Of a stretch of 64,000 nucleotides of DNA, positions 8,471-16,900 are shown piece after piece (the stretch's first letter is position 1; every line of letters begins with the position of its first letter). A model generated the notes under the pieces. It was not told the DNA's origin, did no database searches, and saw only the letters and a program-made list of their open reading frames with translations. Source of the stretch: Candidatus Protochlamydia naegleriophila (GTDB lineage: Bacteria > Chlamydiota > Chlamydiia > Chlamydiales > Parachlamydiaceae); assembly GCF_001499655.1 (NCBI RefSeq), contig NZ_LN879502.1, forward strand, positions 1,116,001 to 1,180,000, given 5' to 3'. A program made the position numbers and the translations under genes.

Positions 8471-9481
8471 CTATCTTGTTATCATCCAATAGCTTAAGTT
8501 TGGGGTGCCGAGCTGTGCTTGCTTGATCCAATCTTCGGCTTCTTCTTTAGAATCAAATAGCATCAATACTTTGGCGAGTCCATCGGCCGTCAAGCAATCA
8601 TCGGCAATGAGGCTGGCGCTTGCAATGGATCCAGCTTTTACTTCCAATGGTTTGAGAGTTAAAGGGTTAAAAATGTGGCAATAGGTTGTTTCTTGTCCAT
8701 CTTCTTTGAGGGTCCAGTATTGAAAGTAGTCGCCGCTTGTAGCGATAGCTTGATCTTTTAAGCTTACATAAGCTAGGGCATGGCGAGGATCGGAATCGCC
8801 TAGGCGGCTGATGTAGACATTCCAGGGGCGATGATGGGGGTGTAAGCCTGATGTGCGAATATCTCCGCCCCATTCGACGTAAAGGTTGTCAAATCCTGCT
8901 TGATTTAGGCGTTGGATGAGCAGGTCGACGCACCATCCCTTGGCAATTCCTCCAAGGTCTAATTGGGTGCGGCTGTCCTCTTTATAAAATGTTCCGTCTG
9001 CGAAGTGGATCTTATCCCATCCGATGCATGATTTAAGATTGGCAATCTCTTGTTCGCTTGGCATTTGATTCTGTTCTAGCCTGCTTTTCCAAAGTTTTTG
9101 CAAGGGCTCAACTGTTGGATCAAATCGGCCATGGCTTAAGTGCACTAGAGTATCGATTCGTTGGAAAAACTGGAAAAGACCGGGAGAAAGCGGCTTGATT
9201 TCTCCTGCTTTTAAACGATTTAGATGTGAAAGTTCAGAATTTGGATTCCATTTGTTGTAGACGGCATCGATTTCTTCAAAAGTTGTACGAATAAGCGCTC
9301 GAATCTGTTCTACTTGCAGCTCAGACAAGGAGTGGCCCACCAAAATTCGATAGCTGACGGTCATGACAGTCTCTTGAAAGGCTGTCACTTGTGGAGACGG
9401 TGCTTGCGTTTGGCAGCCAGCGCCGCTAAGAAGGATGAGGGCTAAAAAGAGCTTCTTTAGGCTGGAGCAAAAAATCTGCAC
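8471..9481 (-). CDS. apbE: ApbE, FAD:protein FMN transferase (lipoprotein)
   Basis: ApbE attaches FMN covalently to threonines of redox proteins such as the NqrB and NqrC subunits of the sodium-pumping NADH dehydrogenase. The 336 residues start with a lipoprotein signal (FLALILLSGAGC, lipobox Cys near residue 23). They then show the family motifs: MTVSYRILV, NSELSHLN, the nucleotide-binding LDLGGIAKGWCVD, WGGDIRTSG, ATSGDYFQYW and the metal-binding ADDCLTADGLAK. In Chlamydia the ApbE homolog also lies beside folD, as it does here (folD is 27 nt upstream on the same strand). The enzyme would act outside the inner membrane. Confidence 0.9.
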   Translation of the reverse strand: MQIFCSSLKKLFLALILLSGAGCQTQAPSPQVTAFQETVMTVSYRILVGHSLSELQVEQIRALIRTTFEEIDAVYNKWNPNSELSHLNRLKAGEIKPLSPGLFQFFQRIDTLVHLSHGRFDPTVEPLQKLWKSRLEQNQMPSEQEIANLKSCIGWDKIHFADGTFYKEDSRTQLDLGGIAKGWCVDLLIQRLNQAGFDNLYVEWGGDIRTSGLHPHHRPWNVYISRLGDSDPRHALAYVSLKDQAIATSGDYFQYWTLKEDGQETTYCHIFNPLTLKPLEVKAGSIASASLIADDCLTADGLAKVLMLFDSKEEAEDWIKQAQLGTPNLSYWMITR

Positions 9482-9508
9482 GATGTACCTGAAAAGTTTG
9501 ATGGCCGC

Positions 9509-10387
9509 TTAGTTTTTTGTGGGGAATCGTTGCCTGTAGCTAAGAAAGGTATTGTGCAAAAGCATGGCAATCGTCATGGGGCCAATTCCCCCAGGAACTG
9601 GCGTAATGAATGAGCATTTAGGGGCGACATGTTCAAAGTCGACGTCTCCCACTATTTGATAGCCGCTCTTTTTACTTGCATCGGCAACTTTATTAATTCC
9701 AACGTCAACGACGATGGCTCCTTCTTTAACCATGTCAGCTGTGATAAATTTGGGCTGTCCTATGGCGACGATTATGATGTCTGCCAATAGAGAAAGGCTT
9801 TTGAGATCCGTTGTGTGGCGGTGGGCGACCGTGACAGTTGCATTGCCTCCAGGAGTTGCTTGCATGAGTAAGGCTGCCATGGGTTTGCCAACAATATTGC
9901 TTCTTCCGATGATTAAGGCATGTTTGCCTGAAATGTCGATGGATGAACGCTCGAGGAGGGTTTTAATGCCCAAAGGTGTGCAGGGCAGGAAACCGTCTAA
10001 TTCTCCAATTAACATTTTACCGACATTAAAAGGATGGAAGCCATCGACATCTTTTTCGGGACTGATATGATAGGTAATCCGATTAGGGTTAATGTGGGCG
10101 GGCAAAGGAAGCTGCACGAGGATTCCGTCGATTGCCGGGTCTTGATTTAAGCGCTCCACTTCTGCTAGGAGTTCAGATTCACTGAATGTGGCTGGAAGCT
10201 CGATTTTAAGAGAGCGCATTCCGACAGATTCACAGGCTTGGGTTTTTCGATTAACGTAAATTTGAGAAGCTGGGTGATCGCCGATAATGACAACTGCCAA
10301 ACAAGGAGGGCGCGCCGATAGGTTTTGAACCGATTCTTTTATTTCCTGCTGGATCGTAGCGGCAATTTTTTTTCCATCAATGATCAT
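9509..10387 (-). CDS. folD: FolD, methylene-THF dehydrogenase / methenyl-THF cyclohydrolase
   Basis: This bifunctional enzyme interconverts 5,10-methylene-THF and 10-formyl-THF using NADP. The 292 residues contain the catalytic YVNRKTQACE (Tyr and Lys of the active site), DGILVQLPLP, EKDVDGFHPFNVG, LPCTPLGIKTLL, the nucleotide-binding GRSNIVGKPMAALL and the closing PVPGGIGPMTIAMLL. The length is standard. It is the upstream partner of apbE in a probable two-gene operon. Confidence 0.96.
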   Translation of the reverse strand: MIIDGKKIAATIQQEIKESVQNLSARPPCLAVVIIGDHPASQIYVNRKTQACESVGMRSLKIELPATFSESELLAEVERLNQDPAIDGILVQLPLPAHINPNRITYHISPEKDVDGFHPFNVGKMLIGELDGFLPCTPLGIKTLLERSSIDISGKHALIIGRSNIVGKPMAALLMQATPGGNATVTVAHRHTTDLKSLSLLADIIIVAIGQPKFITADMVKEGAIVVDVGINKVADASKKSGYQIVGDVDFEHVAPKCSFITPVPGGIGPMTIAMLLHNTFLSYRQRFPTKN

Positions 10388-10860
10388 GAGCGCTCCTCTT
10401 AGTAGAATGGAATGGGTCTTAAGTGTTTGTCAAACATCCTCTAAAAACCAAATACTTGTGTATGCGGTATTCAATCATAGCATGTGAGCTAATATCTACA
10501 AAGAATCTGCAAAGCTCCCTTTTGCATCAAATGCAAGATTTTGACAATGAACTTTTTGTGACCAGTTTGGGGAGAGCGCAGGCTTTTTTGGAAGATAAGA
10601 TCAACTTTGAGAAAAGTTTTTTCAGGATTTGTTAAAATGTTCGGGGCCACTGGAGTGGGCTATATATAAATGTTTAAATGATTGAATCATTAATTAAGTT
10701 TAAATGGGCTGTAGTTTTGAGATTTTTTAGATTTTCGTGCATAAAAATCAAACTTCAGAGTAAATGGAATAATTTTCATAGGCAATTTAATGGAAAAACA
10801 AGAAAATGGAGAATGAGGAGAGGGTCTTACTTTTTAAGGTGTTAAGCATCCTCAAAAGTA
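10388..10860. other. Long intergenic region upstream of folD and of a small exported-protein gene
   Basis: About 470 nt between divergent genes, AT-rich after 10640. A 70-codon open frame at 10423-10635 has no ribosome-binding site and no recognisable product, so I do not call it. The right end carries the large hairpin described separately. Confidence 0.4.
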
Positions 10861-10918
10861 CAGGGTATTTGAAAAGCTAGCTTTACATGGCTTCAAAGCC
10901 AGCTTTTCAGATACCTTG
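10861..10918 (+). promoter_or_regulatory. Large imperfect hairpin in the leader of the 167-aa gene
   Basis: Arms of 24 nt (10861-10884 and 10895-10918) enclose a 10-nt loop. On the plus strand 21 pairs are Watson-Crick, two are G-U and one is an A-C mismatch. It ends 46 nt before the ATG at 10965 and has no U-tract, so it is not a normal terminator. It could be a leader-RNA structure or a small palindromic insertion. Confidence 0.55.
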
Positions 10919-10964
10919 AGAATTGATTGAACAAAATGAATTTCTAAAATGCAAAAGGATTTAT

Positions 10965-11468
10965 ATGAGACAGATACTTTCGTGTGTATGTTGTACAATT
11001 ATGGCTTTGAATTGTTTTGCTGACGTAGCGACTGATGAAAAAACTGGGGTGGCAGTAGAGCCTTCTTTTTGTACAAAGGAAGAGCTCATGACCTATTTTC
11101 CGCAACCTTTAGTAAAAGCTATTTTATTGAAATCGAATGTTCAAGAGGAACAAGCAGCGGCAATAGCGGAAGATTTGGCTCAGAAAGGGCAGGAATTAGA
11201 GAAAGTTGTGGCTGAAAAAGCGGCTAAATTGGATCCCAATCCGTTCAAAGATTTAAGTCAGCGTGATGTGGCAATTAAAATTTATCGGGAAACATTATAT
11301 GAGGTATTTGCTAAAGTCATGAAAAATCATGGAATTACGAGCGAAGACCAGATTCAAACGCTTCTTGATGAAATGCAACTGGCAAAGAGCAAATTATTCA
11401 TCGATTGCATTCGTAGAGAGCAAAATTCCCCGAAAAAGGTCAATTCCCCACTGCCCCCTTCATCCTAA
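10965..11468 (+). CDS. Hypothetical exported protein with signal peptide
   Basis: 167 residues from the ATG at 10965, which has AAAAGGA about 5 nt upstream. The upstream in-frame TTG at 10923 is much less likely. The first 20 residues form a signal peptide (MRQILSCVCCTIMALNCFA, cleavage after FA). The mature part is helical and charged: FPQPLVKAILLKSNVQEEQAAAIAEDL and then a long EK/AK-rich helix. It has a SECPE-like polar tail ending NSPLPPSS. The likely location is periplasm or beyond. No family was recognised. It converges on rarA with 4 nt between the stops. Confidence 0.65.
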   Translation: MRQILSCVCCTIMALNCFADVATDEKTGVAVEPSFCTKEELMTYFPQPLVKAILLKSNVQEEQAAAIAEDLAQKGQELEKVVAEKAAKLDPNPFKDLSQRDVAIKIYRETLYEVFAKVMKNHGITSEDQIQTLLDEMQLAKSKLFIDCIRREQNSPKKVNSPLPPSS

Positions 11469-11472
11469 CGAC

Positions 11473-12744
11473 TTAGATCGTTTTTATTCTTTTCTGGCGT
11501 AGTTGCTCAAAGTAATCGAGCCGTTTTTTGAGCTCGCGTTCAAAACCTCTTTCAACTGGCAGATAAAACTGTTGGCGCTCAAGTTCAGATGGGAAGTAGT
11601 TTTGGCCAGAAAAAGCCTCTGGTTGGTCATGATCATACATGTAACCCCTTCCATATCCTAGTTTTTTCATTAGTTGTGTAGGAGCATTGAGAGTAATGGC
11701 AGGGGGATTCAAGTGTCCTGTTTGGGAGGCTACTTGCTTCGCTTCATTGTAGGCTTGGTAAATTGAGTTGCTCTTAGGAGACAAGGCAAGGTAAACGACA
11801 ACCTCGGCAAGAGCGAGCTCCCCTTCTGGAGAGCCGAGCATTTGGTAGGCCTCTTTGGCTGCAATAGCTAATTGAAGCGCTTGCGGATCGCTTAGTCCAA
11901 TGTCTTCGACGGCCATGCGTATTAAACGCCGTGCGAGAAACAAGGGCTCTTCACCCCCTTCAAGCATACGGGTAAACCAGTAAAGAGCAGCATCTGGATC
12001 CGATCCCCTAACCGACTTGTGCAGGGCAGAAATCAGGTTGTAGTGCTGATCTCCCGCTTTGTCAAATAAGGGCGATCTTTTTTGTAAAACTTCTTCTAAT
12101 AGAGGAACATCGAGTTTTTCGTTCGATAAATGTCTCAAATTTTCCACTAAATTATAAAGGTAGCGTCCATCCCCTTGGGCCCAAGCAATGAGCAGATGGC
12201 GAGCCTCGGGTGTTAGAGGAAGAGGTGCAAAATGTTTTTCATATCGTTCGAGCAGCCGCTCAAGGCTGAAAGCATCTAAGGGATAAAGGGGTAAGACTCG
12301 CAGGCGCGATAGTAGGGCTCCATTCAAATAAAAAGAGGGATTTTCGGCTGTGGCACCGATTAAAATAACCGTACCGTTTTCGACGTAGGGCAAAAAAGCA
12401 TCTTGCTGGGCCTTATTAAAGCGATGAATTTCGTCTACGAATAATAAGGTGCCTTTATGAAAAAGGGGTTCATCTTGCGCTTCTTTGACCGTTTTTTTTA
12501 AGTCTGCAATGCCGCTAAAAATGGCACTCATCGCTACAAAGCGCATATTGAAGGCTTTTGCATACAGGCGTGCGAGTGATGTTTTACCACAGCCCGGCGG
12601 TCCCCAAAGAATAATTGAAAGAGGCGTTTGAGCCTGAATCGTCTTGGTGATCAAACCATTTTCCCCAAGCAGATGATCTTGCCCAACGACATCTTCCAGG
12701 TTTTTTGGGCGCAACTCTTCAGCTAGAGGCTGCAATTTTTTCAT
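11473..12744 (-). CDS. rarA: RarA/MgsA, replication-associated AAA+ ATPase
   Basis: RarA is a clamp-loader-like AAA+ ATPase that works at stalled replication forks. The 423 residues begin PLAEELRPKNLEDVVGQDHLLG, then carry Walker A GPPGCGKTSLARLYAKA, Walker B LLFVDEIHRFNKAQQDAFLP, sensor 1 ILIGATAENPSF and the C-terminal RarA domain (KSVRGSDPDAALYWFTRML, GEEPLFLARRL, LGYGRGYMYDHDQPE). All are characteristic. Its start overlaps the stop of the upstream membrane-protein gene by 4 nt (ATGA), indicating coupled translation. Confidence 0.94.
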   Translation of the reverse strand: MKKLQPLAEELRPKNLEDVVGQDHLLGENGLITKTIQAQTPLSIILWGPPGCGKTSLARLYAKAFNMRFVAMSAIFSGIADLKKTVKEAQDEPLFHKGTLLFVDEIHRFNKAQQDAFLPYVENGTVILIGATAENPSFYLNGALLSRLRVLPLYPLDAFSLERLLERYEKHFAPLPLTPEARHLLIAWAQGDGRYLYNLVENLRHLSNEKLDVPLLEEVLQKRSPLFDKAGDQHYNLISALHKSVRGSDPDAALYWFTRMLEGGEEPLFLARRLIRMAVEDIGLSDPQALQLAIAAKEAYQMLGSPEGELALAEVVVYLALSPKSNSIYQAYNEAKQVASQTGHLNPPAITLNAPTQLMKKLGYGRGYMYDHDQPEAFSGQNYFPSELERQQFYLPVERGFERELKKRLDYFEQLRQKRIKTI

Positions 12745-13262
12745 GGTTCCGCCTTTCGTTGTAAAATAGTTTTAGAGCGCCTGGGAATAGAGGGACGAGA
12801 TAAAAAGAGAGCTGGTAGAGAGAAGGCGATAAAGGCATACAGGCCATCGCAGAGCGGCATCAAAATCAGATCATTTTTTATCCAGGCCCATGTGGGAATG
12901 ATTCCATAACCAAATAGATAGAGCAAGATAAGCTGAATGGTCGTCAATAGGATAGCAAAAATAGAAGTTAAAATAGGTAAAGTCGTCACGCTGTCCTCAA
13001 AAAAATGGTATTTATAACCATAGAGTAACTTGACAGCTAAAACGTAATTGAGCGCATAAAAGCCAAATCTCATCTGCGAAGAGAGGAGATCTATCACTAA
13101 ACCACAAGCCATTGCCAGCCATAAACAGCTTATTTTATTTTGTTGGTAAACAGCTGAAATGAGGAAAGGGGCAAAAAATAAAAGGGGAAGATTTGGCAAT
13201 AGGGATGGCAGAATCAATGCTAGGCTAAGAGTATATAAAAATAGAATAGATAAACGTGCCAT
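12741..13262 (-). CDS. MreD-like inner-membrane protein
   Basis: 173 very hydrophobic residues with about five membrane segments. The central block GLVIDLLSSQMRFGFYALNYVLAV closely follows the MreD pattern (G-L-x-x-D-L-L-S-x-x-x-x-G-x-x-A-L-x-Y), and the length fits the family. MreD is a component of the MreBCD cell-shape and peptidoglycan-synthesis machinery. No mreB or mreC lies nearby, so the assignment rests on this motif and the topology. It is translationally coupled to rarA downstream. Confidence 0.5.
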   Translation of the reverse strand: MARLSILFLYTLSLALILPSLLPNLPLLFFAPFLISAVYQQNKISCLWLAMACGLVIDLLSSQMRFGFYALNYVLAVKLLYGYKYHFFEDSVTTLPILTSIFAILLTTIQLILLYLFGYGIIPTWAWIKNDLILMPLCDGLYAFIAFSLPALFLSRPSIPRRSKTILQRKAEP

Positions 13263-13503
13263 AACTTTCTTTTAGCCAGTAACCAACTACTTGCCGGTTT
13301 TGAAATGTACAATCTTACCTCAAATGAAGCTCTTCGAACAACAATAGACTGCTTAAGAGCTGTTTTTTTGTCCTTTAAGGACAATGTGTCAGGCAGGGAT
13401 TGCATTTCTTTGAAGAGGTTATTTAAGAGCCTATCATGAAAGATAGGCTCAATCCATGTCGAGCAAATAGTCGCCAAGGAGTTATCTGCCCCTAAAACAC
13501 AGA
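13220..13503 (-). pseudogene. Possible remnant of a CHAT-domain protein C-terminus
   Basis: Between the sugar transferase stop and the MreD-like gene the minus strand has an open frame with protein-like composition but no good start. It reads through VLGADNSLATICSTWIEPIF, then a LLNNLFKEM helix, KKTALKQS and KPASSWLLAK. The order of A-G-A-x-x-S-L-A-T-x-x-x-x-W, F-x-x-x-M, A-L-x-x-A/S and P-x-x-x-W resembles the end of CHAT caspase-like domains. No catalytic His or Cys portion is present, and the frame overlaps the next gene's start by 43 nt. It is most likely a decayed fragment, or possibly chance. Confidence 0.25.
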
Positions 13504-14190
13504 CTAGTAGGCTCCCTTGGAAAAAAGCATGGCGGGAATTGTCTTAGCTATAAGTTTTAGGTCTAGCAGGATGGAGTGATGATCGACGTAGTATTCGTCT
13601 AACTGCACACGCGTTTGATAGCAAGTAATATCGCTTCTGCCAGAAACCTGCCATGGGCCAGTCAACCCAGGCCTAATCGAGAGAATTTTATAGGCTTTGA
13701 CGCCCAAGTACTTTTCGACTTCTGCTTTAACAACTGGACGGGGTCCCACAACGCTTAGGTCTCCTTTTAAGACATTCCAGAACTGGGGCAGCTCATCGAG
13801 CGATGTTTTGCGTAAGAAGGATCCAAAAGGGGTGATCCGGGGATCTTTCTTGAGTTTGTAACTCCTTTCCCATTCTTTACGCCATTCAGGGTTGGCATTT
13901 AAAATGTCTTTTAGGCGCTGATCGGCATCTTTGTACATGGTGCGAAACTTATAACAGAGAAAAGGTTTTCCGCCTCTGCCAATTCTTTCGTGGGAATAAA
14001 CGATTTTCCCAGGGGAAGTCAGTAGGACGAAGAGGGCAATGAGTAAAAAGAATGGGGAGCCGAGGATGAGGCAAGTGAGGCTAAAAAAAATATCAAAAGC
14101 TCTTTTGAAAGGGACATGCTTAATTTTATAATCGAGGTGAGAGTGGAGAGGAATAATGGGGCGTTGAGGCAAATTGTCGATATCTTCCAT
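13504..14190 (-). CDS. Undecaprenyl-phosphate sugar phosphotransferase (bacterial sugar transferase family)
   Basis: The protein transfers a sugar-1-phosphate from a UDP-sugar to undecaprenyl phosphate to start a surface polysaccharide or O-unit. The 228 residues show the family core: [21 protein letters not shown] (membrane helix), [60 protein letters not shown] and [18 protein letters not shown]. It lacks the long multi-membrane N-terminus of WbaP/WcaJ and so is the short PglC-like catalytic form. The nearby UDP-glucose dehydrogenase supports a polysaccharide role. Confidence 0.9.
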   Translation of the reverse strand: MEDIDNLPQRPIIPLHSHLDYKIKHVPFKRAFDIFFSLTCLILGSPFFLLIALFVLLTSPGKIVYSHERIGRGGKPFLCYKFRTMYKDADQRLKDILNANPEWRKEWERSYKLKKDPRITPFGSFLRKTSLDELPQFWNVLKGDLSVVGPRPVVKAEVEKYLGVKAYKILSIRPGLTGPWQVSGRSDITCYQTRVQLDEYYVDHHSILLDLKLIAKTIPAMLFSKGAY

Positions 14191-14386
14191 ATATTTTACT
14201 GTCGGTTGTTTTGTTTAATAAACTAAACCCTAGGTTTGTCTACTTTCCTTATAAACATTGCAGGAAAAAAAACCAATAGGAGAGTCTCATTTAGTTAAAA
14301 TATTGATTATGAGCTCGATCGAAAGGAGGGAAGGGCTTGCTATTAATAGAATCAATCAAATTGAGCTCTACTCGAGAATTTCTAGC

Positions 14387-14417
14387 CTCTTGCAAAAACG
14401 AGTCGTTTTTGCAAGAG
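14387..14417 (-). terminator. Strong hairpin downstream of the ugd-ispA operon
   Basis: A near-perfect inverted repeat, CTCTTGCAAAAACGA with TCGTTTTTGCAAGAG, lies 20 nt after the ispA stop on the minus strand. The stem is long enough to terminate or stabilise transcripts. Confidence 0.6.
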
Positions 14418-14436
14418 AGGCGCGGATTTAAGGAGC

Positions 14437-15321
14437 TTAGTGATTGCGTCGGATGATAAAGTCGGCCAAATTCACCAAAAATGAGGTGTCGAAAGGAAGC
14501 GGTTTTAAAGCTTTAAGAGCCTGATGATAAAAATTGAGAGCGTAGGCTTTGGCTTGCTCCAGTCCAAGCAGCGTTACGTAGGTCGACTTGTCATTCAAAA
14601 GATCCGATGCAACAGCACGCCCATGCTTGGCTTCGCTTGAAGTTACATCTAAAATGTCGTCGACAACCTGGAAGGCAAGGCCCACATTTTCACCAAATTC
14701 CCTCAAGTGTATGAGTTGAGGCTCAGTCGCATCGGCAAGGATGCCCCCAAATTCGACGGATGCCGTAATCAAGGCGGCCGTTTTGTTGCGATGGAGAAGA
14801 CGCAGCGTCTCTAAGTCGATTTTTTTTCCTTCGCAAGCGAGATCTAAAACTTGGCCGCCGATCATGCCGTCGCAGCCACTTTGCCGCGATAAAAGGGTGA
14901 TGAGTTTAACCTTTTTATCTGGAGAAAGGTGTTTATCTGTAGCCAATACTTCGAATGCGTAGGTCAAGAGAAAGTCGCCAGTTAAAACGGCGTGGCCTTC
15001 TGTGTATTTGCGATGGACTGTTAGCTTTCCGCGCCGGTAATCGTCATCATCCATGCATGGTAAATCATCGTGAATCAATGAGTAGGTGTGAATCAACTCA
15101 AGCGTACAAGCCGGAGACAGGGCTGTTGTTTGATTGCCTCCAAGCATTTGTACAGTAGCTAATGCTAAAATGGGGCGGAGCCTTTTTCCTCCTCCCAAGA
15201 GTGCATAGCGCGCGGCTTCAATCAAATGTTGATAAGGGCCATGTCTCAAAGAAACGAGTTGATCGAGGTGCTTTTCAATCGCTTGACCTTGAGACTGTAG
15301 GTAATTGGCTATATCGCTCAT
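14437..15321 (-). CDS. ispA: Polyprenyl (farnesyl/geranylgeranyl) diphosphate synthase
   Basis: This prenyltransferase condenses IPP with allylic diphosphates to make FPP or GGPP for quinones and undecaprenyl carriers. The 294 residues contain GGGKRLRPILALA, the first Asp-rich motif IHDDLPCMDDDD, GQVLDLACEGK, the KTAALITASVEFGG block and the second Asp-rich motif QVVDDILDVTSS with GRAVASDLLNDKSTYV. The length and the CMDDDD insertion are typical of IspA-type enzymes. The ATG overlaps the ugd stop by 4 nt, so translation is coupled. Confidence 0.92.
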   Translation of the reverse strand: MSDIANYLQSQGQAIEKHLDQLVSLRHGPYQHLIEAARYALLGGGKRLRPILALATVQMLGGNQTTALSPACTLELIHTYSLIHDDLPCMDDDDYRRGKLTVHRKYTEGHAVLTGDFLLTYAFEVLATDKHLSPDKKVKLITLLSRQSGCDGMIGGQVLDLACEGKKIDLETLRLLHRNKTAALITASVEFGGILADATEPQLIHLREFGENVGLAFQVVDDILDVTSSEAKHGRAVASDLLNDKSTYVTLLGLEQAKAYALNFYHQALKALKPLPFDTSFLVNLADFIIRRNH

Positions 15322-16715
15322 AGATGAATTCCTGGATTGGTGGCTGAAAGAGAGGCGGACAATTCTTCAGGAGCCTGTGCGTAGGTAGGGGAGCGGCCGA
15401 GACTGAAATAATCGAAGCCTTTGCGAGCCATCTCATCGGGATTGTATTGATTGCGTCCATCGAAAAAGGCCTTTCCCTTCATGCCATCCAATAACGATTG
15501 GAAATTGAGTAAGCGAAACTGTTTCCACTCGGTCATGAGAATCAGGGCGTCGGCATTCTCGGCAGCTTCTAGTTCTGTTTGGCACCAGGTGATAGAGTCT
15601 GGGGCGCCAAGCAGTTGCTGGGCTCTTGGAATGGCGATTGGATCATATAGTCTAAGGCAAACTCCTTCGGCTAAAAGATCTTGGATGAGAGTTAATGAAG
15701 AGGCTTCACGCATATCATCCGTATCGGGTTTAAAAGAGAGTCCCAAGATGCCAAATGTTTTACCTTTTAGTCCTCCTTTAGAACTAAAATAAGCCTTTAC
15801 CTTTTGCCCAATGACTCTCTTTTGTTTCTGATTGACGTCATGAACAGCGCTCAAGAGTGTCAGAGGATAGTCGGCTTGTTGAGCTTGCGCCACAAGGGCT
15901 TTGACGTCTTTTGGCAAGCAAGAGCCTCCATAACCTGGGCCTGGATATAAAAATTTATTGCCGATTCTTTCGTCCGATCCAATCGCCTTGCGAATCCAAT
16001 TGATATTAGCTCCCAGCCTTTCGCATAAGCCTGACATTTCATTCATGAAAGAGATGCGCGTGGCGAGCATGGCATTCGCCGCATATTTTGCAAGTTCGGC
16101 AGAAAGAATGTCCATGATGAGTAATCTTTCATGATTAAGCATGAAAGGTGCATAGAGATCGCGCATGATAGCTGCAGCGCGCGGAGTATCGGTTCCTACA
16201 ATGATGCGGTCGGGCTTCATAAAATCTTGAACCGCATTCCCTTCTTTTAGAAATTCGGGATTGGATACAACATCAAACTCAACGTCGACATTCCGCTCTG
16301 TTAAGCTCTCTTGGATAAGCGAAGCAACTTGGTGGGTTGTTCCAACCGGGACAGTAGATTTGGAGACGATGACACAATAGTGATTCAGAAATTGCCCGAG
16401 GCTTTTTGCAACTCGTTGAACTTGAGTGGTATCTGCTCCTCCTTCAGGAGTGGTGGGGGTATCGACTGCGATAAAACAGATAGTCGCTGGGGGAACTGCG
16501 GAAGCGTAGTCAGTTGTAAAAGTTAAGCGATTGGCTTTGATATTGCGCTTAACCATTTCTTCAAGGCCTGGTTCGTAAATGGGGATGAGCCCTTTTTTAA
16601 GATTCTCAATTTTTTCTTTATTGATATCTAAGCAAGTAACGCGATAACCCATTTCGGCAAAGCAGGTTGCGGTGACCAGGCCAACGTAGCCTACGCCAAT
16701 AATAAGAAGATTCAT
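15318..16715 (-). CDS. ugd: Ugd, UDP-glucose 6-dehydrogenase
   Basis: Ugd oxidises UDP-glucose to UDP-glucuronate with two NAD. From the ATG at 16715, which has AAAGGTG about 5 nt upstream, the protein is 465 residues starting MNLLIIGVGYVGLVTATCFA (NAD-binding GxGxxG). Further landmarks are FIAVDTPTTPEGGAD, the KSTVPVGTT strand, NPEFLKEGNAV, the hinge AELAKYAANAMLATRISFMNE (in part), and the catalytic-Cys loop GPGYGGSCLPKD. The frame is open 25 codons further upstream without family similarity. It is coupled to ispA and lies close to the sugar transferase, suggesting glucuronate-containing surface sugars. Confidence 0.95.
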   Translation of the reverse strand: MNLLIIGVGYVGLVTATCFAEMGYRVTCLDINKEKIENLKKGLIPIYEPGLEEMVKRNIKANRLTFTTDYASAVPPATICFIAVDTPTTPEGGADTTQVQRVAKSLGQFLNHYCVIVSKSTVPVGTTHQVASLIQESLTERNVDVEFDVVSNPEFLKEGNAVQDFMKPDRIIVGTDTPRAAAIMRDLYAPFMLNHERLLIMDILSAELAKYAANAMLATRISFMNEMSGLCERLGANINWIRKAIGSDERIGNKFLYPGPGYGGSCLPKDVKALVAQAQQADYPLTLLSAVHDVNQKQKRVIGQKVKAYFSSKGGLKGKTFGILGLSFKPDTDDMREASSLTLIQDLLAEGVCLRLYDPIAIPRAQQLLGAPDSITWCQTELEAAENADALILMTEWKQFRLLNFQSLLDGMKGKAFFDGRNQYNPDEMARKGFDYFSLGRSPTYAQAPEELSASLSATNPGIHL

Positions 16716-16852
16716 AAAAACACCTTTACTCTCACATGAAGCAACTATCATAGCGCATTGCCGCTTTTGGTGCATTGGGTATATAAGCAAAAGTGAATGA
16801 AAAGAGGGACTTGGAAAGCAAAAAAAGAAAAAAGGGGGGATTCTTACATAGA

Positions 16853-16880
16853 AGCCCGATCAGGTAATTCTGATCGGGCT
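16853..16880 (-). terminator. Terminator-like hairpin after the 1004-aa gene
   Basis: Perfect 11-bp stem AGCCCGATCAG / CTGATCGGGCT with a 6-nt loop, 20 nt after the stop at 16901. A U-rich tract does not follow directly. Confidence 0.6.
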
Positions 16881-16900
16881 AAATTCAAGATTGCAAGCCC

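Noticed and set aside
10423-10635. 70-codon plus-strand open frame upstream of the exported-protein gene
   Set aside because: GTG start without ribosome-binding site, no protein-like motif, and within a normal divergent promoter region.
13220-13477. Intact 85-aa gene between the sugar transferase and the MreD-like gene
   Set aside because: No ATG with a ribosome-binding site, and it overlaps the next gene start; better explained as a remnant or chance frame.
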